Notes: a model not told the origin generated them from the letters alone. Positions 52,461 to 62,202 are shown, counted from the stretch's first letter. The stretch is DNA of 62,303 bases from Blastocatellia bacterium (GCA_019695185.1 JAIBAN010000045.1:1-62303), one strand, 5' to 3'. Program-made: numbers and translations.

Positions 52461-53633
52461 ATGCACGTTCTGTTTGAAATCACCTTTTGGGTTTTGTGGC
52501 TGCTGGTCCTGTGTTCCTGTGGGTTTTATCTGACAACCTGGATTGCCGCTTTTGATTTCTTTCGGTTTTCCCGGAAAGAAGCCGCCCGCCCAAAAACTTT
52601 TGCCCCCCCGGTTTCCATTCTCAAGCCGGTCCGGGGCGTGGATGAACAGGCGTATGAATGCTGGGTTTCATTCTGTAACCAGGATTACCCTGAGTTCGAA
52701 CTGATTTTCGGCGTGCGCGAGGCCAACGACCCGGCGGTTGCCTCCATTCGTCAATTGCAGGCAGACTTTCCCCAGCGCCGCATCAAACTGGTAATTAACC
52801 CAACCTTGATTGGCATCAGCGCCAAGGTCAGCAATCTTTATAACATCTTTCCCGAAGCACAACATGACATCCTGGTGGTGAGCGACAGTGACATCCGGGT
52901 GGAACCGGATTACCTCAAAACCGTTGTCGCCCCGATGGAAAACCCACGGATGGGTGTCGTCACCTGCATGTATCGCGGCATTGGCGGCACGAATTTTTCC
53001 GCCGTCATGGAAACCATCGGCATCACGGGTGAGTTTATGCTGGGCGTTTTGGTAGCCCGCAAAACGGAAGGCATGAAGTTTGCCATGGGCTCCACCATTG
53101 TTACCCGCAAGGAAGTCATGGCCCGATATGGTGGGTTTCCGGCCATTGCCGACAATCTGGCGGATGATTATCTCATGGGATATCTGGCCGCTGAAGCTGG
53201 TTATGAAGTGACCCTTTCACCCTGCATTGTCGAGCATATCCTGCCGGATTACCGCTTTTCCGACTTTATGAACCACCAGCTCCGTTGGGCGCGGGGGACC
53301 AAATTTTCGCGCCCGGCAGGGTACCTGGGGCTTTTACTGACTCATACAACCGTTTTGAGCCTGCTCCTGGTTCTGCTCTTTCCATTTTCACGGCTGGGCT
53401 GGGGAACCGCTGCCCTGGGACTCCTGCTTCGGTTTGGAGCCGCCTGGTTTACCGGCGTCACCATTATGAAAGACCTGCGGTTGAAACGGTTTTTTCACTT
53501 GTTGCCAATCCGCGACTGTATCAGTTTTGTGATTTGGATTGTGAGTTTTACGGGCGACACCATCCACTGGCGGGGTGACAAATTCCGGATTGTGGCGGGC
53601 GGCAAACTGATTCCATATCAGGACAAAGGTTAA
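52461..53633 (+). CDS. hpnI: Bacteriohopanetetrol glycosyltransferase HpnI
   Basis: This 390-residue membrane glycosyltransferase has an N-terminal helix and a GT2/ceramide-glucosyltransferase-type catalytic region (VSILKPVRGVDEQ; VVSDSDIRVEPDYL; LADDYLMGYLA; QLRWARGTK). Two to three C-terminal helices follow. HpnI attaches N-acetylglucosamine to bacteriohopanetetrol; HpnK deacetylates and HpnJ rearranges the product. The gene is 7 bp after the dipeptidase. Confidence 0.9.
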   Translation: MHVLFEITFWVLWLLVLCSCGFYLTTWIAAFDFFRFSRKEAARPKTFAPPVSILKPVRGVDEQAYECWVSFCNQDYPEFELIFGVREANDPAVASIRQLQADFPQRRIKLVINPTLIGISAKVSNLYNIFPEAQHDILVVSDSDIRVEPDYLKTVVAPMENPRMGVVTCMYRGIGGTNFSAVMETIGITGEFMLGVLVARKTEGMKFAMGSTIVTRKEVMARYGGFPAIADNLADDYLMGYLAAEAGYEVTLSPCIVEHILPDYRFSDFMNHQLRWARGTKFSRPAGYLGLLLTHTTVLSLLLVLLFPFSRLGWGTAALGLLLRFGAAWFTGVTIMKDLRLKRFFHLLPIRDCISFVIWIVSFTGDTIHWRGDKFRIVAGGKLIPYQDKG

Positions 53634-53669
53634 ATCCGGGTTTGTGCTCCACTGATGGTCTTTCCCCTT

Positions 53670-54686
53670 TTAATCGGCCATCGAAGGACATTCCTCAAGG
53701 TCATCCACTGACGAGAACACCCGCTTTTTGCGGCTGACCGGCTGTTGTTTCTCTTTTAATCCATCCTTGGGATTCCGTCCCTGATAGGTGGTAATCAAAA
53801 TAACTGAAACCAAAATCACTGTTACGGCGGCAAACATCCGCAGGGTGAGTTGTTCGTGATAAAAAGCCCAACCCAGAAAGACCGCCACTACGGGATTGAC
53901 ATAAGCATAAGTGGATAACCTGGCCGGGGTGGTTTTCCCAAGCAGCCAGACAAATGCCGAAAACGCCAGTATCGAACCAAAGGTAATCAAATATCCCAGG
54001 GCCAGGACTGACCGGAGCGAAACGGCGGCCAGATTGATTTTGGGAAATTCCTGCAAGGCGAAGCTGGCAAGCATCATCAAGGCACCGCCGCCCAGCATCT
54101 CCATCGCAGTGGTCATCATCGGGGATTTGGGCAATTCCGCTTTCTTGGCATAAATGGATCCAACCGACCAGCAGAACGTCGAGCCAACCAAAATCAAGGC
54201 CCCAAAGGGATTCATTCGGCCAGTTCCCAGAAACTGGCTGGGGCTTACCAACAGCCCAATGCCCAACAGACCAAGCAAAAGGCCAATACATACTTGAAGC
54301 CCTGGTCTTTGGTTTTTCCCCCACAGCCAATCAAGCAAAACCATCCACAAAGGAACCAGGGCAACCAGGAGAGCCACCAGTCCAGAGGGGACAAGTTGCT
54401 CCGACCAGACCACACCGCCATTCCCGCACAGAAAAAACAAACCGCCAAGAATTGTGGTATTGCGCCAATTGGCACGCGTCGGGGGGGCAATTCCTTTCCA
54501 ACGTGCATAACCATAGAGTAAACCTCCGGCGATCAAAAAACGCAGTCCGGCCATAAAAAAAGGCGGCAGCGTTTCAAGCACATACAAAATCGCAAGATAG
54601 GTCGAGCCCCAGACAAAATAGAGCAACCCGAAAGCGACCAGCAGTTTCCAGGTTTCGCTTTGGGAATTTTGGGCCTGAATCGTCAT
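53670..54686 (-). CDS. EamA-family transporter (YedA-like)
   Basis: This 338-residue drug/metabolite transporter has ten membrane helices in two EamA repeats (LLYFVWGSTYLAI; STYAYVNPVVAVFLGW). It has AGGA seven bases before its ATG. A charged tail ends the protein. It is divergent from a MocR regulator, which may control it; the substrate is unknown. Confidence 0.88.
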   Translation of the reverse strand: MTIQAQNSQSETWKLLVAFGLLYFVWGSTYLAILYVLETLPPFFMAGLRFLIAGGLLYGYARWKGIAPPTRANWRNTTILGGLFFLCGNGGVVWSEQLVPSGLVALLVALVPLWMVLLDWLWGKNQRPGLQVCIGLLLGLLGIGLLVSPSQFLGTGRMNPFGALILVGSTFCWSVGSIYAKKAELPKSPMMTTAMEMLGGGALMMLASFALQEFPKINLAAVSLRSVLALGYLITFGSILAFSAFVWLLGKTTPARLSTYAYVNPVVAVFLGWAFYHEQLTLRMFAAVTVILVSVILITTYQGRNPKDGLKEKQQPVSRKKRVFSSVDDLEECPSMAD

Positions 54687-55184
54687 GGTTTTTCCTTTTC
54701 TGAAAGTCAAACAGGTGGGTTTTGTTTCTGGGAATACCGTTCGATACGCGACCTTGCAGGGAAACGTTCGGCAGGTTTCCAGAATTCACCTGAGCTGCAT
54801 AAAATTGCAGAAATCATATGGTTGTTATGCAAGGAATGGAGGTAGTTCTCATATTTAATCCTCGTACACATTGATTTCGCCATCTCAAATTCCTTGCATA
54901 TTCTTGCGATTGAATGGAACGCAATGTACCAGAAAGTGGTATGGACACAAGGTCCAATTTTCCCTAAAATGAGCAGGCCATTTTAGGGTTCAGGGTTCAG
55001 GGTTCAGGGTTTTCGAATATCAGCAGATTTGAAGCTCTGGATGGGGCTTTCATTGTCAATTGTCCATTGTCAATTATCCATTCAAAAAACCCTGGCCCCT
55101 GAACCCTGAACCCTGGCCCCTGAACCCTGAACCTTGGCCCCTGAACCCTGAACCCCAGACTCTAAACCCTAGACCCCGTTTTTT
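54687..55184. other. 498-bp divergent region with three heptad arrays
   Basis: The gap holds GGGTTCA copies (54984-55012), a TGTCCAT/TGTCAAT-like array (about 55050-55083) and a long CCCTGAA array (55089-55176). Sequence near 54780-54960 is AT-rich and should hold the divergent promoters, but none was called with confidence. Confidence 0.7.
54984..55176. repeat. Inverted pair of GGGTTCA / CCCTGAA heptads
   Basis: The left array (54984-55012) has about four GGGTTCA copies. The right array (55089-55176) has about ten CCCTGAA-type copies with periodic CTGGCC variants, and runs to within 9 bp of the MocR start codon. Confidence 0.92.
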
Positions 55185-56681
55185 ATGGCCAAACACGCGA
55201 TTCCCATTCCTTTTACCAATATTCCGCTCAATCCGGCGGAGGAAGTTCCCCTCTATCGGCAATTGTATGACGGGTTGCGCGAAGCCATTCTGACCGGGAA
55301 ACTGGCGGGTAACACGCGGCTGCCCTCCACCCGGACGCTTTCGCAGGAACTGGGAATTTCCCGCAACACGGTCATGACCGCGTTTGAACAGTTGTTGGCC
55401 GAAGGGTACCTGCAAGGCAAAGTGGGAGCCGGAACCTACATTTCCGATGTGTTGCCGGATGACCTGCTTTCACCGGTAACCCGGAAAAAAGCGGTTCCCA
55501 AACGGTCTGCCTCCAACCGGGGGCTTTCCGAACGCGGCAAGGTGCTGGCTGGTTCGCCGGTTTCCATTTCCCGTGACCACGGACGGGATTCCGGCAAACC
55601 ACGGGCTTTCCAAACAGGGCTTCCCGCCCTGGATGTGTTTCCCTTTGAAATCTGGGCGAGGTTGCTGGCCCGCCGTTGGCGGCGGCCAACCCTCAATATG
55701 CTGGGGTATGGCGAACCGGAAGGATTTAAACCCTTGCGGGAGGCCATTGCCGGCTATCTTTCCGCCGCACGTGCCGTGCGTTGTTCGCCCGAACAGGTGA
55801 TTGTTGTGGGCGGTTCCCAACAGGCACTTGATTTGGCGACGCGCCTGCTGCTCGACCCCGGTGATGCCGCCTGGGTCGAAGACCCTTGTTATGCCGGGGC
55901 ACGCGGTTCGCTTCAGGGGGCGGAGGCACAGGTGATTTCGGTTCCAGTGGATGAGGAAGGCATTGATATTGCCGCTGGAATGCGGAAATGTCCGGAGGCC
56001 AAAATGGTCTATATCACGCCTTCGCACCAGTATCCGCTTGGTGTCACCATGACGTTGACCCGGCGACTGGCCTTGCTGGAATGGGCCAGCAAGGCGGGTG
56101 CCTGGGTGCTGGAGGACGACTACGACAGCGAATTCCGCTATTGTGGAAAACCCCTGGCGGCCTTGCATGGCCTGGATAGCGACAACCGGGTGATTTATAT
56201 CGGGACTTTCAGCAAAGTGCTGCTGCCTTCGCTGCGCTTGGGTTATATCGTGGTGCCGCCGGATTTGGTGGATGCTTTTGTCGGAGCACGGGCTTTGGCA
56301 GACCGTCATTCGCCTCAGTTGGAACAGGCGGTTTTAACCGATTTCATCAATGAGGGGCATTTCTCCCGGCATATCCGGCGGATGCGGGCACTCTATGCCG
56401 AGCGGCAGGAAGCCGTGATTGAGGCTGTCAGGGCCTACGCGAGCGGCTTGATTGAGGTCCGACCCACTGAAGCCGGAATGCACATGGTCGGTTGGCTGCC
56501 GGACCACCTCACAGACCGCGAAGCATCGCAAAAAGCAGCCCAGGCTGGTGTGACGGCAACGCCCCTTTCAGCCTACACGATTGATTTGCAACGAAAAAAC
56601 GGCCTGTTGCTGGGGTTCTCGGCAGTTCCACCCAAGGATTTGCGTGAGGGTATGAAAAAGCTGGTGAAGGCCCTTTCATGA
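55185..56681 (+). CDS. MocR/PdxR-family regulator (GntR HTH-aminotransferase fusion)
   Basis: This 498-residue protein has an N-terminal GntR winged helix (PLYRQLYDGLREAILTGKL; LPSTRTLSQELGISRNTV). A fold-type I aminotransferase domain follows, with the PLP lysine in GTFSKVLLPSLRLGY. MocR regulators bind PLP and control vitamin B6, GABA or transport genes, often divergent ones. It is divergent from the EamA transporter gene. Confidence 0.92.
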   Translation: MAKHAIPIPFTNIPLNPAEEVPLYRQLYDGLREAILTGKLAGNTRLPSTRTLSQELGISRNTVMTAFEQLLAEGYLQGKVGAGTYISDVLPDDLLSPVTRKKAVPKRSASNRGLSERGKVLAGSPVSISRDHGRDSGKPRAFQTGLPALDVFPFEIWARLLARRWRRPTLNMLGYGEPEGFKPLREAIAGYLSAARAVRCSPEQVIVVGGSQQALDLATRLLLDPGDAAWVEDPCYAGARGSLQGAEAQVISVPVDEEGIDIAAGMRKCPEAKMVYITPSHQYPLGVTMTLTRRLALLEWASKAGAWVLEDDYDSEFRYCGKPLAALHGLDSDNRVIYIGTFSKVLLPSLRLGYIVVPPDLVDAFVGARALADRHSPQLEQAVLTDFINEGHFSRHIRRMRALYAERQEAVIEAVRAYASGLIEVRPTEAGMHMVGWLPDHLTDREASQKAAQAGVTATPLSAYTIDLQRKNGLLLGFSAVPPKDLREGMKKLVKALS

Positions 56682-56682
56682 G

Positions 56683-56848
56683 AAGTCTCGGGAGTCTTGG
56701 GAGTCTTGGGAGTCTGGAGAGTCCAAAAACTGAAGGGGCGACAGGGTGACAGGGTGACAAAAGATTCTTGCCCCCCAAGACTCCCAAGACTCCAAGACTC
56801 CCAAGACTCCCAAGACTCCCAAGACTCCCAAGACTCCCAAGACTCTCA
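56683..56848. repeat. Inverted pair of 9-bp repeats (GGGAGTCTT)
   Basis: GGGAGTCTT copies (56683-56723) face CCCAAGACT-type copies (56774-56848). A GGGTGACA doublet lies between. The right arm ends 18 bp before rarA. Confidence 0.92.
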
Positions 56849-56865
56849 AAACTGAGTTTTTTGTT

Positions 56866-58227
56866 ATGAACCTCTTCGAACACGTTACGCAAAAAAAGAT
56901 TCGGGAAGAATCCCCCTTGGCTGCCCGGATGCGTCCGCGCACGATTGACGAATTTATCGGGCAGGAACATATCGTCGGCCCTGGCAGATTGCTGCGGAGG
57001 GCTATTCAGGCCGACCAGATTTCCTCGTTGATTTTTTCGGGACCGCCCGGCACTGGCAAAACCACCCTTGCCCAAATCATTGCCAACTCAACCAAAGCCC
57101 ATTTTACTGCTATCAATGCGGTTTTGGCGGGTGTCAAAGATATTCGGGAGGCGGTCGAAGACGCCCAAAAACGGCGAACCTATCAAAATCAACGAACCAT
57201 CCTGTTTGTGGATGAGGTTCACCGGTTTAATAAGGCGCAACAGGACGCCCTGCTGCCCTGGGTGGAAAACGGAACGGTGATTTTTATTGGGGCCACCACG
57301 GAAAACCCCTATTTCGAAGTCAACAAAGCGCTGGTCAGCCGCTCGCGGATTTTTCAGTTACGGTCCTTAACCGAGGAGGACTTGCGGGCAATTGCGCGAC
57401 AGGCACTGAATGATGAAGAACGGGGCTACGGCAACCGCACGGTTGAGATTGACGAAGCAGCGCTCAACCATCTGGTCAATGTCGCCAACGGCGATGCGCG
57501 GGCACTCTATAACGCTTTGGAGCTGGCGGTGGAAACAACCCCACCGGATGAAACCGGGACAATTCAGGTCACGTTGGCCGTGGCCGAGGAATCCATTCAG
57601 CAACGGGCGCTTTTATATGACAAGGAAGGTGACGCCCATTTCGACACCATCAGCGCCTTTATCAAAAGTGTGCGGGGTTCGGACCCTGACGCGGCACTCT
57701 ATTGGCTGGCCCGCATGGTTTATGCCGGAGAGGACCCGCGTTTCATTCTACGTCGGTTGCTGATTTTGGCCTGCGAAGACATCGGACTGGCCGACCCCAA
57801 CGGAATCGTGGTGGTATCTGCCTGCGCCGATGCGTTTGACCGGGTGGGAATGCCCGAAGGCCGGTACCACCTCACCCATGCCACGCTGTATTTGGCCACC
57901 ACCAAAAAATCAAACAGCGCCATGGGTTTTTTTGATGCCCTGGCTGCTGTCGAAAAGGAAAAGGAAGATGAGGTTCCCAATCCCTTGAAGGATTCCAACC
58001 GGGATAAAAAGGGTTTTGGGCATGGCGAGGGCTACCTTTATCCCCATTCCTACCGCGAACATTGGGTCAAACAGCAATATCTGCCTGACAACCTGCAAGG
58101 AAACTACTTTTACCAGCCTTCTGAAATTGGCTATGAAGGCGCTCTCCGCGCAGAAGTTGAGGCCCGCCGAAAAAATTCACAACCGGCTGAATCAATGAGC
58201 GAAAGCCCCAAACCGTTTGATTGCTGA
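56866..58227 (+). CDS. rarA: Replication-associated recombination ATPase RarA (MgsA)
   Basis: This 453-residue AAA+ protein has [15 protein letters not shown], Walker A GPPGTGKT (about 65-72), Walker [11 protein letters not shown], sensor GATTENPYF and the C-terminal [14 protein letters not shown] typical of RarA. RarA acts at stalled replication forks with single-stranded-DNA-binding protein. A 66-bp element lies just after its stop. Confidence 0.95.
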   Translation: MNLFEHVTQKKIREESPLAARMRPRTIDEFIGQEHIVGPGRLLRRAIQADQISSLIFSGPPGTGKTTLAQIIANSTKAHFTAINAVLAGVKDIREAVEDAQKRRTYQNQRTILFVDEVHRFNKAQQDALLPWVENGTVIFIGATTENPYFEVNKALVSRSRIFQLRSLTEEDLRAIARQALNDEERGYGNRTVEIDEAALNHLVNVANGDARALYNALELAVETTPPDETGTIQVTLAVAEESIQQRALLYDKEGDAHFDTISAFIKSVRGSDPDAALYWLARMVYAGEDPRFILRRLLILACEDIGLADPNGIVVVSACADAFDRVGMPEGRYHLTHATLYLATTKKSNSAMGFFDALAAVEKEKEDEVPNPLKDSNRDKKGFGHGEGYLYPHSYREHWVKQQYLPDNLQGNYFYQPSEIGYEGALRAEVEARRKNSQPAESMSESPKPFDC

Positions 58228-58237
58228 AAACACAAAA

Positions 58238-58303
58238 ATGTAAACGCGTTTACACTTCTGCAAGATCATGATTTTAATGGCTTTACTTTGAATTAGGCGA
58301 AAA
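58238..58303 (-). repeat. 66-bp conserved element, copy C
   Basis: On the minus strand it reads TTTTCGCCTAAT, 28 nt, TTGCAG, AAG, then TGTAAACGCGTTTACAT, the same 66 bp as A and B. The TAA in CGCCTAAT is the stop codon of the minus-strand HD-kinase gene, and GGCAGGGG precedes it as in copy B. Confidence 0.88.
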
Positions 58304-59489
58304 ACACCCCTGCCTCAAACTGGTGTTCCGGAAACCGGAAAACCTCGGTTCCATCGCAGAAATACAAAACGCGGTCAGCTTCCGTGGCATCCGGGATTTC
58401 CAGTTTGGCGGCCATTTTGTGAATAATCCGCTCCGGTACCACTTTGCTTCGGGTCCGGTTCCGGGAAAGAATTTCAGTAAAAGGGGCCTCCACATACACA
58501 ATCGTGACGTTGGCTCCGTACCCGGAAAAAAGCCCAATCAATTGGCTGCGGAGTTGCCGGGTGACGTTGGTGGCGTTCCAGACGAATTTCTGATGCACCC
58601 GCAAATAGGCACGGGCCTGCTCTTTGGCGGCTGTAATAATTGCCCCCTGGTTGTCCGTTGGGTCAACCTCCATCTCAAAGCGGAGCGCATCAAGCGAAAT
58701 CACCGGCCAGTCAGGATATTTCCGGGCAATCAACGTGTCTTTACCGGCACCGGCAAGGCCGCAGAGCAAAACCACTTCAAAATCACGTGTTTCAAAGGCG
58801 TGATAAAGCGGGTCGGCATTTTCCTTGGAAAAATAAATAAACCGGCTGTAATCGGACGGGAACCTGAAAGGCCGGTCATAACATTCCTGTTCGCGGCAAT
58901 ATTCGCCAAAGAGTGCGACTTTTTCGAGCAATTCCGCCTGGTCCGCGCAGACCCGTCCCTGGGCATCCGCCCGCTCCAGCATTTCCAGCCAGTCACAGCG
59001 AACCGTTTGGCTGGCTTTGATAACTTCGCGGCGCGGATGGTCGTTGCTAAGTAAATGAAAGGGCAGGCTTGACTGCCGGACCAACGCCACGATCATTTCC
59101 CGCAGGTGAAAAGGAACCGGCGGTATCAATCCCGTCTCATCATGCCACAAAATATTCCGGGCCAGGGTCATGCCTTTGCGCCCCTGGCCGCGTGCCGTAA
59201 TGGCCCCGGTTTCATCAATTTTGGTTACAATCGGCTTGGCTACATCATGGAGCAGGGCAGCCGCAAACAGGACTGACTGGTCTTCAGTTTCCAGTGCCTG
59301 CCAGAGTGGGTCTGCCGCCAGGGCTTCACAGACCATTTTGGTATGGGTCAGAACGTCGCCTTCCCCGTGAAAGACCGGATTTTGCGGACAATCCTGCATG
59401 GCCCGCAGCCAATCAAAGGCAGCTTCCAGGGCTGGCCAGTCAATCCGGTAGGCCGGAGGTAGTGGTGCGAAAGGGAATATCCAGGTCAT
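58293..59489 (-). CDS. HD-domain plus polynucleotide-kinase-like P-loop protein
   Basis: This 398-residue protein has an HD phosphohydrolase domain (about 45-190: HTKMVCEAL, LLHDVAKP) and a C-terminal P-loop kinase domain (about 238-385: LLCGLAGAGKDTLIARKY, ISLDALRFEM, RNRTRSKVVP). Fused HD and Pnk-type modules occur in nucleic-acid repair proteins, where HD removes and Pnk adds end phosphates; that role here is inferred. The last residues (GVFFA) and stop lie in the 66-bp element. Its start codon abuts an AATTGAG array. Confidence 0.78.
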   Translation of the reverse strand: MTWIFPFAPLPPAYRIDWPALEAAFDWLRAMQDCPQNPVFHGEGDVLTHTKMVCEALAADPLWQALETEDQSVLFAAALLHDVAKPIVTKIDETGAITARGQGRKGMTLARNILWHDETGLIPPVPFHLREMIVALVRQSSLPFHLLSNDHPRREVIKASQTVRCDWLEMLERADAQGRVCADQAELLEKVALFGEYCREQECYDRPFRFPSDYSRFIYFSKENADPLYHAFETRDFEVVLLCGLAGAGKDTLIARKYPDWPVISLDALRFEMEVDPTDNQGAIITAAKEQARAYLRVHQKFVWNATNVTRQLRSQLIGLFSGYGANVTIVYVEAPFTEILSRNRTRSKVVPERIIHKMAAKLEIPDATEADRVLYFCDGTEVFRFPEHQFEAGVFFA

Positions 59490-59492
59490 ATG

Positions 59493-59621
59493 AATTGGGA
59501 ATTGAGAATTGAGAATTGAGAATTGAGAATGAAATCCAGGGCTCAGGATTCTTGAAGACTGAGGACCCTTAGAATTGAAACGATGGGGTTATTCTCAATT
59601 CTCAATTCTCAATTCTCAATT
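59493..59621. repeat. Inverted pair of AATTGAG heptads
   Basis: The left arm (59493-59530) has five AATTGAG-type copies and the right arm (59591-59621) four of the complement, with a 60-bp spacer. The right arm abuts the stop of the FHA-transglycosylase gene. Confidence 0.92.
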
Positions 59622-60924
59622 ACTGACAGGTTGACAATGGTTGAGCACTTAATCCAAACGCCCAGGGTGTTTCGCCAATGATAGCAGCCGCAAAGAACTT
59701 GGGCACATAGCGGATGTTTTCCTGCTGGAAATAATGGTCAAGCCGTTCGGATTGGGCGACCAAAGCCCAAAAGCTCCGTTCCCGGTGCGTTGCGTCCTGA
59801 ACGGTTTCCAAATCGCGCATGACCGAGCCGGGACCACGATTGTAGCCCGCAATCGCCAAACTGACGCTGGTGGCGTCCGTGCCAAACTGATTCATCCGGG
59901 CTTTCATATAGCGGGCGGCGGCACGGGCGGATTTTTTCCAGTCGCAACGTTCCTGCGGGTCCAACCCATAGCCCCGTGCCGTGTCGGGCATAAACTGGAA
60001 CATTCCTTGCGCTCCAACCGGACTGGTCAGGCATTCGTGATACTCGGTTTCAATCATGGCCAAATAAAGCCCAATCACCGGAGGAACCTTTTCTTCGTGA
60101 AACGAGCGGATAATTTCCCCGGCATAGCGGGTACCAACCCGTTGCAGCAGGCGTTCCAGGTCTTCACCCCACAATTGTTCGGAACCATTTCCTTTCCGGC
60201 GCAAATAGCTGTCCACATCCGATTTGATGCGACTGACCACTGCCGGTTCAAACGCACAGTCACGGTTTCCAATCATCCGGGCAATCCGTTGGGCCTGCCG
60301 CCTGACGAATTCACGTTTCTGGTCTTCCGTCATGGATTGATACATGGCTGTTTTCGCGGCTGGAATCATTGTGGCGGGTGGTGCCAAGAGGTTGAATTCG
60401 GTTGTTCCAGCAGGTTGGGGCAGGTTGTCTGTGGGAAGAGGGTCAACCGGCGGAACAACCTGAACTGGTTCCGCAGATGGCACCCGCACCGGAATCGCAG
60501 ACGTTGCTTTGGCCGGTGGTTGGATGTGAAAAAATCCAAACAAAATCAAACAGAGGGCCGTCCCTACCGCCACCCCCGCCACTCTCGGCCAAATTGGGGT
60601 TCGACTGGGTGCCGCCACCGGGTCCGTATCAGTTTTAACCAAGCGGGCAAACAGCAGGACGCCACCAATGTGAATCGTGTCCTCCGGTGAAAGGGCCAGC
60701 GGAAACTGGGCCGGGCAGCGGCCATTGACCTGCAACGGATTGGCGGTTTCAAGTTCCGCCAGAACAAGCTCTCCGCCTGCTTCGGTTAAAATTGCATGGC
60801 GGCGGCTGATAGTGAGTGAATCAATCCGAAAGTCACAGTCTTTTCCCCGGCCAATGGTCAATGAATGACCTGGAACGCGAATGGCACGAGGCTTGCCGTT
60901 GGAATAAATCGTCAACTCAATCAT
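59620..60924 (-). CDS. FHA domain-membrane-lytic transglycosylase fusion
   Basis: This 434-residue protein has an N-terminal FHA domain (LTIGRGKDCDFRID; ISRRHAIL, phosphothreonine-binding Arg and Ser-Arg-Arg-His). One membrane helix (about 112-132) and a Pro-rich linker lead to a periplasmic SLT domain (about 285-420) with catalytic Glu in AMIETEYHE, GAQGMFQFMPDTARGYG and AIAGYNRGPG. The layout places a cytoplasmic phosphoprotein reader on one side and a peptidoglycan-cutting enzyme on the other. Confidence 0.88.
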   Translation of the reverse strand: MIELTIYSNGKPRAIRVPGHSLTIGRGKDCDFRIDSLTISRRHAILTEAGGELVLAELETANPLQVNGRCPAQFPLALSPEDTIHIGGVLLFARLVKTDTDPVAAPSRTPIWPRVAGVAVGTALCLILFGFFHIQPPAKATSAIPVRVPSAEPVQVVPPVDPLPTDNLPQPAGTTEFNLLAPPATMIPAAKTAMYQSMTEDQKREFVRRQAQRIARMIGNRDCAFEPAVVSRIKSDVDSYLRRKGNGSEQLWGEDLERLLQRVGTRYAGEIIRSFHEEKVPPVIGLYLAMIETEYHECLTSPVGAQGMFQFMPDTARGYGLDPQERCDWKKSARAAARYMKARMNQFGTDATSVSLAIAGYNRGPGSVMRDLETVQDATHRERSFWALVAQSERLDHYFQQENIRYVPKFFAAAIIGETPWAFGLSAQPLSTCQ

Positions 60925-61042
60925 AGGGCTTCACATTTCGAAATTAAATTTGAAATTAGTTTTGCGCCGGATTTCCCAAACCCAGCGGGTTTGGGAAGGC
61001 TTTCCCGGATTGAGGCAAACCGCAGGCCAAAGGAGTTTTTAC

Positions 61043-62140
61043 ATGGAATTTATTTTGTGTATTTCTGAGGGGACAACTCCCCGCCGAATTTTATTGACCC
61101 ACGGAAGCTATACGTTGGGGACAGCCTCGGATGTGGAAATCGGGTTGGATGACCCGGACATCGAACCGCGCCATGCCCGCCTGGAAATTCAGGAAGCAGC
61201 CATCCGGCTGATTGATTGTGCTTCTGAGAGCGGCGTTTTCCTCAATGGCCGGCAGGTGCGCGGCAGCGTTTCGCTCAAGTCCGGTGACCTGCTACGCCTG
61301 GGGGATAGCGTGGAAATGACGATTCAGGGAAATCAGTCGGTTCCGCTTCACAGTTCCCACCACGTTGAAGGTTCCAAGCCAAAAATTCCCAAATTGTTCT
61401 TTCAAATTGTGGCTGCCGGTTTGGCGGGTATCTTCTGCGCCGGTTGTGGCTGGTGGGTCATGAACCATTGGGCACTGCCCAGGCCACCATCCCAGGTTTT
61501 GGCAATACCGTTGGAAAGCAACGAACCGTCTGTGGTTGAATCGCTGCCATCCGTTGCTGAACCTGCGGAACCGGTCAATCCCATCCGGACGACAAACCCG
61601 GAAGCCACCGCAACTGAAATCAGAAAAGCACTTCGACAAATCAGCAACGACCCCGCTCCGGCTTTTGTCAGTCCGGAAGTTCAGGCTGATATTACATCCC
61701 GAATTGAGCGATTCCGGAGGGATAGCCGCGCTTCCGGTTTGGTCGCCGGTTTGCAGGCAGACCTCTCCTTTCAGCGGTATGTCCGCGAACAAAATCTGGA
61801 ACCCCGTCTGGTGGCATGGCTGCTGGCGGCTGAAGGGGTTTCCGCTGAACCAGGAACGATTGTCCGCGAAACACAACGGGTTTGCGCTCAGTTACGCCCG
61901 TTCAAAGAGAGATTGGGCGTTGAAACCACCGACTCCGTTTTGTTGCTATTGGCGGTCTATCGAGTGGAAACCATTTCAGGCAACGGGAAACAGTTGGCTG
62001 GAAGGATTGAGCGCGCCGTCGAGAGCCCGATGGACCAGCGGACCATTTGGTACTTGAGAAAAGTCGGTGTCATCGGTGATGATGTGGTTTCGTTCATTCA
62101 TGACATTCTTGCCATCGGGGTTGTCGGGTCCAGGGTCTAG
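61043..62140 (+). CDS. FHA-domain single-pass membrane protein, degenerate paralogue
   Basis: This 365-residue protein starts at the ATG at 61043 after AAAGGAG. An FHA domain (LTHGSYTLGTASDVEIGLDD; PRHARLEI) is followed by a membrane helix (about 118-140) and a periplasmic helical region (200-360) that loosely parallels the transglycosylase part of its divergent neighbour. The catalytic Glu region and the GMFQFMP motif are missing, so it is probably not an enzyme. The stop codon lies in a GGGTCTA/GGGTTCA array. Confidence 0.72.
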   Translation: MEFILCISEGTTPRRILLTHGSYTLGTASDVEIGLDDPDIEPRHARLEIQEAAIRLIDCASESGVFLNGRQVRGSVSLKSGDLLRLGDSVEMTIQGNQSVPLHSSHHVEGSKPKIPKLFFQIVAAGLAGIFCAGCGWWVMNHWALPRPPSQVLAIPLESNEPSVVESLPSVAEPAEPVNPIRTTNPEATATEIRKALRQISNDPAPAFVSPEVQADITSRIERFRRDSRASGLVAGLQADLSFQRYVREQNLEPRLVAWLLAAEGVSAEPGTIVRETQRVCAQLRPFKERLGVETTDSVLLLLAVYRVETISGNGKQLAGRIERAVESPMDQRTIWYLRKVGVIGDDVVSFIHDILAIGVVGSRV

Positions 62141-62178
62141 GGTTCAGGGTTCAGGGTTTTTGAATTGAGAATTGAGAG
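62131..62178. repeat. Heptad arrays GGGTTCA and AATTGAG after the FHA gene
   Basis: One GGGTCTA, two to three GGGTTCA and two AATTGAG copies follow in line, the first giving the TAG stop of the FHA gene. Confidence 0.88.
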
Positions 62179-62202
62179 CGTGTTTGGAAATTCGGTTCGG
62201 AA

